Assembly: GCA_018000455.1 (NCBI GenBank)
Contig: JAGNJW010000001.1
Location: 1 to 64,000, forward strand
DNA length: 64,000 nucleotides
Source of the DNA: Acidobacteriota bacterium
GTDB lineage: Bacteria; Acidobacteriota; Vicinamibacteria; Vicinamibacterales; UBA2999
Reading direction: 5' to 3'
The position numbers and the translations under genes are program-made. Below, piece by piece: positions 50,996 through 60,290 of this stretch. Under the pieces are notes generated by a model. It searched no databases. It was given only the letters and a program-made list of their open reading frames with translations, and had not been told where the DNA came from. Numbering within the stretch: the stretch's first letter is position 1; every line of letters starts with the position of its first letter.

Positions 50996-52384
50996 ATGCA
51001 GCAGTGGCGGATCGCCGTCGTAGCGTGCGTGGCGGCGATCGCGGCGCCGGCGGCTGTAGCCGGCGCGCAGCCGGCCAGCCAGCCGCCGTTACTGCGGGTG
51101 TTCCTCACCGACGGCACCTCGCTCACGAGCTTCGGCGAATGGGTGCGCCTCGACGACAAGGTGGTCTTTTCATTGCCGCTCGGTGAGGGCGTCACTCCGG
51201 ACCTGCAGCTGGTCACGCTGGCCGCCGGACGCGTGGACTGGGCCAAGACCGAACGCTACGCAGAGACCGTGCGCGCGGTGCACTATGCCGCCTCGCGCGC
51301 CGAGGACGACTACGCGCAGTTCTCGAACCAGGTGGCGGAGGTGCTCACGGGCATTGCCCGTGAGCCCGATCCGGCGCGCCGCCTGGCGATGGCCGAACGG
51401 GCGCGGTCGGCGCTGGCTGAGTGGCCGCGCCAGCACTACGGCTATCGCGCGACCGACGTGCAGCAGATGCTGTCGCTGCTCGACGAGGTCGTGTCGGACC
51501 TGCGCGCGGCTGCCGGGCAAGACGCCTTCGAACTGAATCTGGTGTCGGCCACGCCGCCCCTGGCGGCCGAGACGCTGATGCCGCGACCCTCCTCGGCGCA
51601 GCTGGCCGAGGAGCTGCTCGCGGCCTCGACCATGGCCCAGTCGCCGGCCGAGCGCACGACGCTGCTCGAACGGGTCGTCAGCCTGATCGATCGCGCCGCG
51701 GGTCTGCTGCCCACGGCGTGGGCGACGAGAGTGCGCACGACGGCACTCGGGGCCATCCGTTCCGAGCGGGCCGTCGATGCCGCCTACACGAAGTTGGCCG
51801 CCTCGACCCTCGGTCGTGCGTCGACGCGCACCCGAGCTGCCGACGTGCGCGGCCTGGAGCGCCTGCGCGCCGACACGCTCAAGGCCGACCAGAAACTCGG
51901 CGCCAAGCGTCCCGCCGAACTGCGTGCGATGCTGGCGGCCATCGACGCAGGCGCCGAGTCGGCCCGGCACCTCCGCCTGGCGCGCGATCAATGGCGCCTG
52001 CTCGAGCCGGTGTATCGGAGCTACCAGCGGTCTGTGCGCCCGGCGCTGGCCGCGCTGGCCGAGGCCGAGCAGCCGCTCGAGGACATCCGGGCGCAGGCAG
52101 GGCCGAGTCCGGCCGACCTGAAGAAGACCATCAGGCGCTTCTTCAAGGCGCGACCCGCCGTGGTCACCACCAACCCTCCGGCGCCACTGGCCTCCGCGCA
52201 TGCCCTGCTCAAGAGTGCCTGGGACCTGGCCAACAGTGCGCTCACCCTGCGCCTGCGCGCGGTGGAAACCGGTGACCCGGCGCGTGCGACCGAGGCATCC
52301 GCGGCCGCCGCCGGCGCGCTGATGCTCGCCGCCCGTGCGCGGGACGACATCGCGCTGGCCGTCAAGCCGCCTGCGCTGCCGTGA
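50996..52384 (+). CDS. Exported helical protein upstream of addB
   Basis: A 462-residue protein starting MQQWRIAVVACVAAIAAPAA, with a signal peptide ending near AGAQP. A short beta segment (LLRVFLTDGTSLTSFGEWVR, VVFSLPLGEGV) is followed by about 370 residues of mostly Ala/Leu/Arg-rich helix, probably coiled-coil. No catalytic motif is recognised. Its stop overlaps the GTG start of addB (GTGA), so it is translated with the repair genes. The N-terminal SLTSFGEWVRLDD..V.FSLP pattern recurs in acidobacterial proteins in this position, as far as I recall. A function in repair would be surprising for an exported protein. Confidence 0.7.
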   Translation: MQQWRIAVVACVAAIAAPAAVAGAQPASQPPLLRVFLTDGTSLTSFGEWVRLDDKVVFSLPLGEGVTPDLQLVTLAAGRVDWAKTERYAETVRAVHYAASRAEDDYAQFSNQVAEVLTGIAREPDPARRLAMAERARSALAEWPRQHYGYRATDVQQMLSLLDEVVSDLRAAAGQDAFELNLVSATPPLAAETLMPRPSSAQLAEELLAASTMAQSPAERTTLLERVVSLIDRAAGLLPTAWATRVRTTALGAIRSERAVDAAYTKLAASTLGRASTRTRAADVRGLERLRADTLKADQKLGAKRPAELRAMLAAIDAGAESARHLRLARDQWRLLEPVYRSYQRSVRPALAALAEAEQPLEDIRAQAGPSPADLKKTIRRFFKARPAVVTTNPPAPLASAHALLKSAWDLANSALTLRLRAVETGDPARATEASAAAAGALMLAARARDDIALAVKPPALP

Positions 52385-55300
52385 CCACGCCCCGCCTCAC
52401 CTGGCTGCATCGCGCGGCCGATCCCGCGGGTTTTTGCCGCGCCATCTTCGACATCGTGGCCGAAGAGCAGCCCTTCACGGCGCGCGACGCCTTCGTCGTC
52501 GTGCCCACGCGCGCGGCCGCCGACGAACTGCGGCGCACGCTCGAACAACTGGCGTGGGACGCCGGCGCCTTGGCCCTGTGCCTGCCGCTCATCGGCACCC
52601 GTGGCGATCTGCTCGAAGAACTCGCCCGCCGGCTGCCCGACTCACTACTGCCACGTCTGAGCGGCTTCGATCGTGAGGTGCTGCTGGCCCGGGCGGCACG
52701 CGAAGCCCGCCGCAGCGGCGTCGAGCCGCCGTTTGCCGTGCGGCCCGGACTCGTGGCCGAGATGCTCGCGCTCTACGATGCCCTGCGGCGGCAGCTGCGC
52801 GGCGTGGCCCGCTTCGAGGAGTTCCTCGCCGAGGAGCTGGAGGCCTCCGACGATCGCGGCGCGGTGCGGATGCTGGCGCAGACACGTTTCCTGGCCGAGG
52901 CCTTTCGCGGCTACGAGCGGCGGGCCGCCGGAAGCGGCCGGCTCGACGAGCACACTCTGCGCGATCTGTTGCTGAGCACCGTGCCGGCGCGACCGCTGCA
53001 GCGTGTCGTTATCACCGTGACCGACCGGGTGGCCGACCCGGCCGGACTCTGGCCGGCCGACCTCGATCTGCTCTCGCGCCTCCCCGGCCTGACGCGTCTG
53101 GACGTCGTGGCCACCGAGACACGCCTGGCCGGTGGCTGGCTCGAGCGGCTGCACGTCGAGATGCCGGGCATTGAGGAGCGAGCCGTGCCGGGCGGCGAGG
53201 CCGGGCGGCCGCTCTGCCTCGTGCCCGACGCCGAGGCCTGGGTCTTCACGAGCCGCGACCGCGAAGACGAGCTCGCCGCCTTCGCGCGGCGCCTCAAGGC
53301 GGAGCGGCGCGCCGGACGGCTGACGCCCGCCTCCCGCGTCGCGCTCGTCGTCCGCCGGCCACTGCCGTACCTCTACCTGGCCCACGACGTCCTGGGACGC
53401 GCCGGCGTCCCCTATGAGACGCGCGACACGCTGCCACTCGCCGCCGAGCCCTTCGCCGCCGTCCTCGATGTGCTCTTCGAGTGGATCACGAGCGGCTTCA
53501 CGCGCGCGGCGACGCTGGCCGTCCTGCGCTCGCCACACTTTCGCTTCGTCGACGGCGAGGTGCCACTCGAGGGGGCGGCCGTCGTGGCGCTCGACCGGGC
53601 GCTGGCTGACGCGCGATATCTCGGCGATCCGGAGCGTTTGAAGGGGCTCGTCGCGACCTGGAGCGCGCTGCCCGAACGCCGACGCCACGAGCATGCGCGG
53701 CGGGCACTGCCGGCCGCGCGGGTGGCGGCGATCGCGGCTGCGCGTCTCGCAGCGCTTGCCACGCCACAGCCTGTCGGCACGCATGTGGCCGCCCTCATGG
53801 CTTTCCTCGCCGAGTACGCGCGGCCACTCGACGACGGCGATCCGTTGCACTCACGCGAGGCCCGCGTGCGGGCCGCCGTCACGGGCGCGTGCGAGTCGCT
53901 CGCGGCCGCCTACGCCGACTTCGACGCCGACGAAGCGCTCGATGTCACGGTCGTGGCCGCAGCCGTGCGCCGCTGGCTCGGGGCGCAGACGTTCGCGCCG
54001 CCCGGCGGTGAGGGCGGCGTGCAGATCGTGGACGCCGCGACGGCGCCCTACGGTATCTACGACGAGATCCAGATCGTGGGCCTCATCGATGGCGATTGGC
54101 CGGAACGCGAGCGGCGCAGCATCTTCTATCCGGCGTTCCTGCTGCAGTCGCTGGCCTGGCCCGAGGAACGCAAGCGCCTGGACGGCGCGCGCGCGGCCTT
54201 CCTCGATTTGCTGGGGTTGGCGCGACAGCGCTTCGCGCTGTCGACGGTGACGCTCGAAGACGACGCCGTCGTCGAGCCGTCGGCCTTCCTGCACGAGGTG
54301 CGGGCGCTCGGGCCGGTGCGCCAGGTGGCGCCGCCCGACACGACCACCCGCATTTTTCCGTGGGAAGCGCTGGCGGTCGAGCCGCCGGCCGTCGACGCGC
54401 TGCCCGCCGAGCCTCGCGCCTGGGCAGAGCTGCGGCTGGCGCGCCCGCCCCGCGCCGCCGCCGCCTTTCACGGCGAGGCAGGTCCGTGGCTGCTGCCGCG
54501 CATCTCGGTCAGCCGGCTGGAACGCTATCTCGACTGTCCCTTCAAGTTCTATGCCTCGCAGGTACTGCGCCTCGAGGAGCCGCCCGAGGACGAAGACAGC
54601 CGCACGCCGCTCGAGCGCGGGCTGTTCCTGCACGAGTTGTTCGAGCAGACGTTCACCGCGTGGAAGGCGGCGGGGCACGGCGCCATCACGGCCGACCTGC
54701 TGCCCGAGGCCCATCAGACGTTCGACCGCGTGGCGACCCTAGCGCTGGCGACATTGCCGGCCGGCGAAGCGGCGATCGAGCGGCTGCGCCTCTTCGGTGC
54801 CGCCGGGGCGGCGGGCATCGCGCGCCGCGTGCTGGCGATGGAGGTCGAGCGCGGCGGGGAGGTGGTCGATCGACTGCTCGAGTTCGAGCTCGAGGGCGCC
54901 TTCACCTTCACCGCTGCCGACGGCCGCTCGCGCACGCTGTCGCTGCGCGGCAAGGTCGACCGTATCGACCTGCTGGGCGACGGCACGTTTCACCTCATCG
55001 ACTACAAGACGCGGGCGGTGCCCAACACCAAGCGCGCGCTGCAGCTCCCGATCTACTCGGTGTGCGTCGAGCAGCGTCTCGCCGGCTACCGCGGACGTCA
55101 CTGGCGGTTGGGCGCGGCGAGCTACCTGTCCTACGAGGGCACCGACGCGCTCGTGCCGCTGGCCGGCAAGCCGGCCGACCTGGCCGCCCGCCTCGCCGAG
55201 GCGCAGGGGCAGCTTCTCGATGTGCTCGACGGGATTGGCGCCGGCCATTTCCCCCCCAAGCCGGCAGAGCGCTCCCTCTGCACCTACTGCGCCTATGCGC

Positions 55301-55392
55301 CGGTGTGCCGCAAGGACTACGTGAGCGACGAGCCGGCGCCCTCCGGCGCGGACGCCGGCGATTCGGCCGACGGGCAGGTGGCCGATGACTGA
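52381..55392 (+). CDS. addB: AddB/AdnA-like nuclease-helicase subunit with iron-sulfur PD-(D/E)XK domain
   Basis: A 1003-residue protein, GTG start coupled to the preceding stop. The N-terminal part is a degenerate UvrD-like helicase (AFVVVPTRAAADELRRTL). The middle carries YGIYDEIQIVGLIDGDWPER. From about residue 700 the C-terminal nuclease has ISVSRLERYLDCPFKFYASQ (first Cys), GLFLHELFEQTF, RGKVDRIDLLGDGTFHLIDY with K of DYKTRAV (the D...DxK active site), and the last cysteines in LCTYCAYAPVC. This is the AddB plan, where four Cys hold a 4Fe-4S staple. With AddA it resects double-strand breaks for recombination. Confidence 0.9.
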   Translation: MTTPRLTWLHRAADPAGFCRAIFDIVAEEQPFTARDAFVVVPTRAAADELRRTLEQLAWDAGALALCLPLIGTRGDLLEELARRLPDSLLPRLSGFDREVLLARAAREARRSGVEPPFAVRPGLVAEMLALYDALRRQLRGVARFEEFLAEELEASDDRGAVRMLAQTRFLAEAFRGYERRAAGSGRLDEHTLRDLLLSTVPARPLQRVVITVTDRVADPAGLWPADLDLLSRLPGLTRLDVVATETRLAGGWLERLHVEMPGIEERAVPGGEAGRPLCLVPDAEAWVFTSRDREDELAAFARRLKAERRAGRLTPASRVALVVRRPLPYLYLAHDVLGRAGVPYETRDTLPLAAEPFAAVLDVLFEWITSGFTRAATLAVLRSPHFRFVDGEVPLEGAAVVALDRALADARYLGDPERLKGLVATWSALPERRRHEHARRALPAARVAAIAAARLAALATPQPVGTHVAALMAFLAEYARPLDDGDPLHSREARVRAAVTGACESLAAAYADFDADEALDVTVVAAAVRRWLGAQTFAPPGGEGGVQIVDAATAPYGIYDEIQIVGLIDGDWPERERRSIFYPAFLLQSLAWPEERKRLDGARAAFLDLLGLARQRFALSTVTLEDDAVVEPSAFLHEVRALGPVRQVAPPDTTTRIFPWEALAVEPPAVDALPAEPRAWAELRLARPPRAAAAFHGEAGPWLLPRISVSRLERYLDCPFKFYASQVLRLEEPPEDEDSRTPLERGLFLHELFEQTFTAWKAAGHGAITADLLPEAHQTFDRVATLALATLPAGEAAIERLRLFGAAGAAGIARRVLAMEVERGGEVVDRLLEFELEGAFTFTAADGRSRTLSLRGKVDRIDLLGDGTFHLIDYKTRAVPNTKRALQLPIYSVCVEQRLAGYRGRHWRLGAASYLSYEGTDALVPLAGKPADLAARLAEAQGQLLDVLDGIGAGHFPPKPAERSLCTYCAYAPVCRKDYVSDEPAPSGADAGDSADGQVADD

Positions 55393-58300
55393 TTCCCAGC
55401 TGCCATTCCCCTTCGACGATGAGACACCCCGGGCGCCGGCGGCCGAAGGCCCGTTGGCCGAGGCGTTGGCAAAGGACCAGGACGCGCGCGACTACGCCGT
55501 GAACCCAGCGGTGCACGTGGCGCTCGAAGCCTCGGCCGGTACCGGCAAGACCAAGGTGCTGGTCGATCGCTACGTGAACCTGCTGCGGGCTGGCGTCGAG
55601 CCGCGACGGGTGCTGGCCATCACCTTCACGCGCAAGGCGGCCGCCGAGATGCGGGCACGGATCGTGGCCGAGCTGACCCGGCTGGCCGAGATCGGCGCCA
55701 TGCCCGACGACGTCTGGAAGGCGCTGCGGGGACGGCTCAGCGAAATCGCCATCAGCACGATCGATGCCTTCTGCCTGTCACTGCTCGGTGAGTTCCCCCT
55801 CGAAGCCGACGTCGATCCCGGCTTCGGCGTGGCCGACGAAACCGAGACGCCGCGGCTCATGGACGAGGCGCTCGACCGCACCCTGCGCATCGGCCGGGCG
55901 CAGAGTGCCCACGACGGCGACGTCGCGCTGCTCTTTGCGCGGATGGGCGAGGGCCGCCTGCGCGGCGCCCTCATCCGTCTGCTCGACCGGCGGCTGGTCG
56001 CCGTGGCCGCCCTCGACCGCTTCCTGCAGCGCGCTCCGCAGGGCATGACCGCCGCGGTGGCCGCTTCGCGGGCCACGGCCCGTCTTGCCGATGTCCTCGC
56101 CGACGGCCGGCTCTCCCGCCTCATCGCCACCGGTCCCGACGCTCACGACTTCCGCCTGCTGGCGTCGGGCTTGGCCCGCGCGGTGCTCCCGGGGGCCGCC
56201 GTCGAGCCCGGCGAGGTCGCAGACCTGCTGAGGCGCCTCGGCGACTACACCTGCACCAAGGCCGGCCCCGCTCGGAAGCGCCCGCGCCACAAGAAGGCCG
56301 AGTTCCCGCCCGGTGCTGCCTATCAGACGCACACCGCCCTCATCGGCGAGATCGGCGGAGAGGTGCCGCGGCTGGTCGATGCCCATCGCGCCGACGTGAA
56401 CGTCGTACTGGCGCGCAGCCTGCGCTGGCTCACGGCTCGCGCCATCGAGCAGTACCGCAAGACGCTCGACGAGCACGCCATGGTGGACTTCACCGACGCG
56501 CTCGTGAAGGCGCTGACGCTGCTCGAGCGCATGGAAGAGTTTTCGCAGAGCCGCTACCGGCTCGAATCACGCTATCAGCACGTGCTGGTCGACGAACTGC
56601 AGGACACCAGCCGGCCGCAGTGGGCACTCGTCGAGCTGCTCGTGCGGGCCTGGGGTGAAGGGGTGGGCGTGGCCTACGAAGGGCCGGCGCCGCCGTCGAT
56701 CTTCGTGGTCGGCGACCGCAAACAGTCGATCTACGGCTTTCGCGACGCCGAGGTCGGCGTGCTCGAGGAGGCCGTGCGGCTCATCGGCCGGCTGCGGCCC
56801 GGACGTCCCGCCCGGCGCGCCATCGTGCAGAGCTTCCGGGCGGTACCGGCGCTGCAGCAGTTCGTCAACGACATCTGCGACGAGGTCGAGAAGAGAACCG
56901 ACCGCGTCGACGCGTTCCGTTACGACGACCGCGACCGCTTTCCGGTGCCGGTCGACCAGTGGCGTGGCCATCCGGTCGGCGTGGTGGCGGCCCTGCGGAC
57001 CAGCGAGTGCGCCCGCGCCGTGGCCGGCGAGATCGCGGCAATGATCGCCGGCGGCGAGACGGTGCGCGACAGAGACACTGGCATCGCCCGCCAGGTCGTG
57101 CCCGGCGACGTCGCCATCCTGTTCCGTTCGCGCGACAGCCACCGCGACTTCGAACGCGAGCTCGAACGGGTGGGCGTGCCGTACTACGTCTACAAGGGCC
57201 TCGGCTTCTTCGACGCCGACGAGGTGAAGGACGTCATCGCCCTCATCCACTATCTGGCCGAGCCCGATACCGACCTGCGGGCCGCGGCGTTCCTGCGTTC
57301 GCGCCTGGTGCGATTGTCGGACCCGGCCCTCAAGCGGCTGGCGCCGGGCGTGGCGGCGGCCATCCGCTCGGCGGCGCCGCCGGACGCGCTCGAGGAATTG
57401 AGCGATGACGATCGGGCCGTGCTGACCACGACGCGGGCGTTCGCGCAGCGCTGGATCGCACTCGCCGATCGCCTGCCGCCGGCCGAGCTCGTCGACGCCG
57501 TGCTGCACGAAAGCGCCTACGCATTCGAACTGAGGGGCGCCGGACGCACGCAGGCCCGCGAGAACCTGAAGAAGCTGCGCGGGCTCATCCGGCGGCTGCA
57601 GAACCGTGGCTACGCCACGCTCGGCCGGGTGGCCGAGCGTGTGTCGCAGCTCATGGCCGGCGACGAGTCGAACGCCATCGTCGATGCGCTGGATGCGGTG
57701 AACCTCATGACCGTGCATGCCGCCAAGGGGCTCGAGTTCCCGGTGGTGTTCGTGGTGAACCTGTCGCGCGGCACGGGCGGCCGCGGCGATCCGGTGGAGG
57801 TGATCTCGCGCGTCGATGTCGACGGCGAGCCCGACGACCTGGTGTCGATCGACGGCCTGGTCGACGACGCGCGCGCCGAGACCGAGGCCCGTGAACGTGA
57901 AGAGAACAAGCGCTTGGTCTACGTGGCGCTCACCCGGGCTCGCGATCGACTGTATCTGGCCACGACGCTGACCAGGCACGGGGTCTTCGCGCCTGCGCCG
58001 ACCTCACTCGGCCAGGTGCTGCCGCCGTCGTTCCACTCGGTGTTCACGGCTGCGGCGTCGACCACGGACGAGACGGCGGCCTGGGTGGCCGCCTCGGGCA
58101 CGATTCACGTCTGTCGCCTCGTCAGGCCCGCGGCCGTCGAGGTGCGACCGCCGGCCTCGTCGGCCGTCGTGACGTCCGACGACGACTTCGGGCCGCTCCG
58201 CTTCTCGACGGTCGCGGCCAGGAACGTCAGCGACCTGACGCGTGACGACGCCACGCCAGCCTCGGGCAGCGACGGCGCCCCCGAGCGCGTCACGGCACGC

Positions 58301-58714
58301 GCCATCGGATCGCTCGTGCATCGCGCCGCGGCGGCCGGCGCGCTGGCGACGTCAGCGGGGCGGCGTGCCGCCCTGGTGGCGGCCCTCGGCGGGGCCGTTG
58401 GCGACGAGGTCCGAGTGGCGGCACTGGGGGCCCTGGAGCGTCTGGCTGCCCGGCCGGACGTCCAGGAGCTGTTCAGCGCCCCCGTTGTGCAGCATGAGGT
58501 GGCGCTGTCGTGGCCGGCACCTGATGGCACGACGCTAAGGGCGGTGGTGGACGCGGTGATCTGCCGGGCCGACGGCTCGATGACGCTCGTCGAGTTCAAG
58601 ACCGGCGCCCCTCGCGAGGCCGATGACCGCCAGCTTCAGGCGTATATCGGGGGCGTCCAGCGTCTGGTGCCCACGACGCCCTTGGACGGCCGCATCATTC
58701 GCCTCGATTCATGA
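55385..58714 (+). CDS. addA: AddA-like UvrD/Rep helicase-nuclease subunit
   Basis: A 1109-residue protein overlapping addB by 8 bp. Helicase motifs are intact: VALEASAGTGKTKVLVDRYV (Walker A), LAITFTRKAAAEMRARI (Ia), LVDELQDTSRPQW (Walker B, DExQD), VVGDRKQSIYGFRDAEV (III), LMTVHAAKGLEFPVVFV (V) and KRLVYVALTRARDRLYL (VI). The C-terminal nuclease has LRAVVDAVICRADGSMTLVE and FKTG, giving the Asp...Glu-x-Lys site. It is somewhat shorter than B. subtilis AddA (1232). With AddB it forms the dual-motor break-processing complex. Confidence 0.93.
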   Translation: MTDSQLPFPFDDETPRAPAAEGPLAEALAKDQDARDYAVNPAVHVALEASAGTGKTKVLVDRYVNLLRAGVEPRRVLAITFTRKAAAEMRARIVAELTRLAEIGAMPDDVWKALRGRLSEIAISTIDAFCLSLLGEFPLEADVDPGFGVADETETPRLMDEALDRTLRIGRAQSAHDGDVALLFARMGEGRLRGALIRLLDRRLVAVAALDRFLQRAPQGMTAAVAASRATARLADVLADGRLSRLIATGPDAHDFRLLASGLARAVLPGAAVEPGEVADLLRRLGDYTCTKAGPARKRPRHKKAEFPPGAAYQTHTALIGEIGGEVPRLVDAHRADVNVVLARSLRWLTARAIEQYRKTLDEHAMVDFTDALVKALTLLERMEEFSQSRYRLESRYQHVLVDELQDTSRPQWALVELLVRAWGEGVGVAYEGPAPPSIFVVGDRKQSIYGFRDAEVGVLEEAVRLIGRLRPGRPARRAIVQSFRAVPALQQFVNDICDEVEKRTDRVDAFRYDDRDRFPVPVDQWRGHPVGVVAALRTSECARAVAGEIAAMIAGGETVRDRDTGIARQVVPGDVAILFRSRDSHRDFERELERVGVPYYVYKGLGFFDADEVKDVIALIHYLAEPDTDLRAAAFLRSRLVRLSDPALKRLAPGVAAAIRSAAPPDALEELSDDDRAVLTTTRAFAQRWIALADRLPPAELVDAVLHESAYAFELRGAGRTQARENLKKLRGLIRRLQNRGYATLGRVAERVSQLMAGDESNAIVDALDAVNLMTVHAAKGLEFPVVFVVNLSRGTGGRGDPVEVISRVDVDGEPDDLVSIDGLVDDARAETEAREREENKRLVYVALTRARDRLYLATTLTRHGVFAPAPTSLGQVLPPSFHSVFTAAASTTDETAAWVAASGTIHVCRLVRPAAVEVRPPASSAVVTSDDDFGPLRFSTVAARNVSDLTRDDATPASGSDGAPERVTARAIGSLVHRAAAAGALATSAGRRAALVAALGGAVGDEVRVAALGALERLAARPDVQELFSAPVVQHEVALSWPAPDGTTLRAVVDAVICRADGSMTLVEFKTGAPREADDRQLQAYIGGVQRLVPTTPLDGRIIRLDS

Positions 58715-58800
58715 GTTTTCTTTCTTGTGCCTGCCGGAACCTTTTCACTAGACTATGAACAGCGTGCGCTCGAATCCGGGCCCGCGAGAGGAGCAAGGGC

Positions 58801-59022
58801 GTGGCGTTGACGTGTCCGAATTGCGGCAATGACCAGAACTTCCAGGTCAAGACGCTGCAGATGCATGTGGTGAAGCTCGACGACAGCCGGGTCGAGGTCA
58901 CCGATGAGTCGCGTCCCGCCGTGTTCGAGGTGCTCTGCGACGAGTGCGAGACCGAACTCAGCCTCGACGACGCCGACGACGCACTGCGCCGCGAGATGAT
59001 GCTCACGGTTGGCGCGCGCTAG
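58801..59022 (+). CDS. Small zinc-ribbon protein
   Basis: A 73-residue protein, GTG start with GAGAGGAGCAAGGGC before it. Two CxxC pairs, LTCPNCGNDQNF and VLCDECETEL, form a zinc ribbon around a beta sheet. No enzyme motif; probably a nucleic-acid or protein-binding ribbon. It lies 86 bp after addA and is closed by a hairpin terminator at 59049. Confidence 0.75.
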   Translation: MALTCPNCGNDQNFQVKTLQMHVVKLDDSRVEVTDESRPAVFEVLCDECETELSLDDADDALRREMMLTVGAR

Positions 59023-59048
59023 CGCGCCGGCCGCGTCTGGCACGACCC

Positions 59049-59071
59049 AAGGGGCCATCGGGCCCCTTTTT
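59049..59071 (+). terminator. Rho-independent terminator
   Basis: Perfect 8-bp stem AAGGGGCC (59049-59056) with GGCCCCTT (59061-59068), tetraloop ATCG, and T continuing to 59071. It lies 26 bp after the zinc-ribbon stop, so it closes that gene and possibly the addBA transcript. Confidence 0.85.
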
Positions 59072-59094
59072 GCTGTGCGCTTCCGGGCCCGTCG

Positions 59095-59262
59095 CTACCC
59101 CTCGTCGACCTCGCGATCCGCTTCCTCGAAGTAGTCGCACTCCGGACAGATCCACTCGCGGATCGGCGTCCGCAGCACCTGCGACGACCCCGGGAGGTGA
59201 CGGATTTCCTCCCGAACGCTGAGTCGCATGTTCTCGCCGCACTGCGGGCACTCTTTCTGCAT
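59095..59262 (-). CDS. Small double-CxxC zinc-ribbon protein
   Basis: A 55-residue protein starting MQKECPQCGENMRLSVREEI and containing EWICPECDYFEEADRE. Two CxxC pairs about 30 residues apart make a rubredoxin-like or zinc-ribbon fold. An upstream in-frame ATG at 59331 would add an unconvincing Arg-rich stretch. It is convergent with the preceding zinc-ribbon gene, with the terminator between them, and divergent from the gene at 59382. Function unknown. Confidence 0.78.
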   Translation of the reverse strand: MQKECPQCGENMRLSVREEIRHLPGSSQVLRTPIREWICPECDYFEEADREVDEG

Positions 59263-59353
59263 GGTTCGGCATCCCCGCGCCGCCGGTCGCGGCCCGCTCT
59301 TCCTATCGGCGTTGTCTTGACAACGCCGCACCCCGCTCCTATCGTACGAGACT

Positions 59354-59373
59354 CGCGGGCCCCGGGGCCCGCG
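59354..59373. promoter_or_regulatory. Perfect 20-bp palindrome in a divergent intergenic region
   Basis: CGCGGGCCCC followed by its exact reverse complement GGGGCCCGCG, centred 18 bp before the ATG at 59382 and about 100 bp before the divergent zinc-ribbon start. It has no loop and only a weak T-run (TTTGCGTT). Could be an operator, or a hairpin in the leader of the + strand gene. Confidence 0.5.
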
Positions 59374-59381
59374 TTTGCGTT

Positions 59382-59834
59382 ATGCCCCGCTACTGGAGCG
59401 TCGATGAGGCCTGGACGGCCACCGATCACTCGCCTGAACTCGAGCGCGAGATTGGCCGCTCTCTGTCTGACGAAGTCGCCATCGACTTCCCGTCGATGCG
59501 CGGGCCTATTTGCCGCATGCGCGCCTGGTTCGGCGACACGGTGGAACCGGAGGCGTTCGCTGCGCACGTGCAGCTGTCGGCCCGGCAGGCCGGTCTCGGC
59601 GTGAAGGTGCCGATCGACGTGCCGCTGTCGCGGGCGTGCGCCGGCTGCGGCGGCCGCGGCGAGTCGTGGAACGCGTCGTGCGACCCCTGCGAGGGCACCG
59701 GCGCGACCATCGAGCGCTATCCGCTCATGCTCACCGTGCCGGCCGGCGTCGTCGACGGCGCGCGTTTCGCCTTCAGCGTGGCCCATCCGCGCGGCCACCG
59801 CGCCTACGTTGAAGTGCGGGTCTCCGTGCTGTGA
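59382..59834 (+). CDS. DnaJ-type zinc-finger protein
   Basis: A 150-residue protein without a J domain. The N-terminal 75 residues are unfamiliar (ELEREIGRSLSDEVAIDFPS). Residues 87-107 have two CxxCxGxG-type knuckles (CAGCGGRGESWNASCDPCEG), half the DnaJ zinc finger. A DnaJ C-terminal-like strand region follows (YPLMLTVPAGVVDGARFAFS). It may be an Hsp70-independent substrate-binding factor; this is inference. The stop overlaps the next gene's GTG start by 4 bp. Confidence 0.75.
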   Translation: MPRYWSVDEAWTATDHSPELEREIGRSLSDEVAIDFPSMRGPICRMRAWFGDTVEPEAFAAHVQLSARQAGLGVKVPIDVPLSRACAGCGGRGESWNASCDPCEGTGATIERYPLMLTVPAGVVDGARFAFSVAHPRGHRAYVEVRVSVL

Positions 59835-60235
59835 TCCGCCACATCGATTTCCTCGCCCAGCTCTACCGCGTGTGGGGCGCGGTCTTCGCCATCGTCGGTG
59901 CGGCGGTGCTCGCGCTCACTGGCGGGGCGGCGGCCATTGCACGCGTTTCGGGCCCGGTGGCCACGCGTTCGGACGTGGCGGCGGGCGTGACCGCCGTGGC
60001 GATGGGCAGCCTGGCGGTCGTGGCGCTCATCTGGGCCGCGCTGCACACGTGGGTCGGACGAGCCCTGGCCGGCTACGGCCCGCGCTCGCGCCTTCTCGCG
60101 CTCGGGCTCGCCATCGGCAACTTACCGCTCCTGCCGTTTGGCACCGCCCTCGGCGGCTACGCCCTCTGGGTGCTGCTGCACAACGAGGGTCGCCGGGTCT
60201 TCGAACCGCACCCGCCGTCGCCACCCTCGTCCTGA
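59831..60235 (+). CDS. Small membrane protein
   Basis: A 134-residue protein, GTG start overlapping the DnaJ-like gene. Three to four hydrophobic helices: YRVWGAVFAIVGAAVLALTG, VTAVAMGSLAVVALIWAALH, and ALGLAIGNLPLLPFGTALGG merging with YALWVLLHN. The end of this pattern (LPFGTALGGYALWVLL) is common to small acidobacterial and myxobacterial membrane proteins of unknown role. Convergent with yidD. Confidence 0.7.
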   Translation: MIRHIDFLAQLYRVWGAVFAIVGAAVLALTGGAAAIARVSGPVATRSDVAAGVTAVAMGSLAVVALIWAALHTWVGRALAGYGPRSRLLALGLAIGNLPLLPFGTALGGYALWVLLHNEGRRVFEPHPPSPPSS

Positions 60236-60290
60236 CCGGACGGCGGCGCCAACGCCCGGGCGAAAACTGCATCCGCTGTGTGGCTACGAG

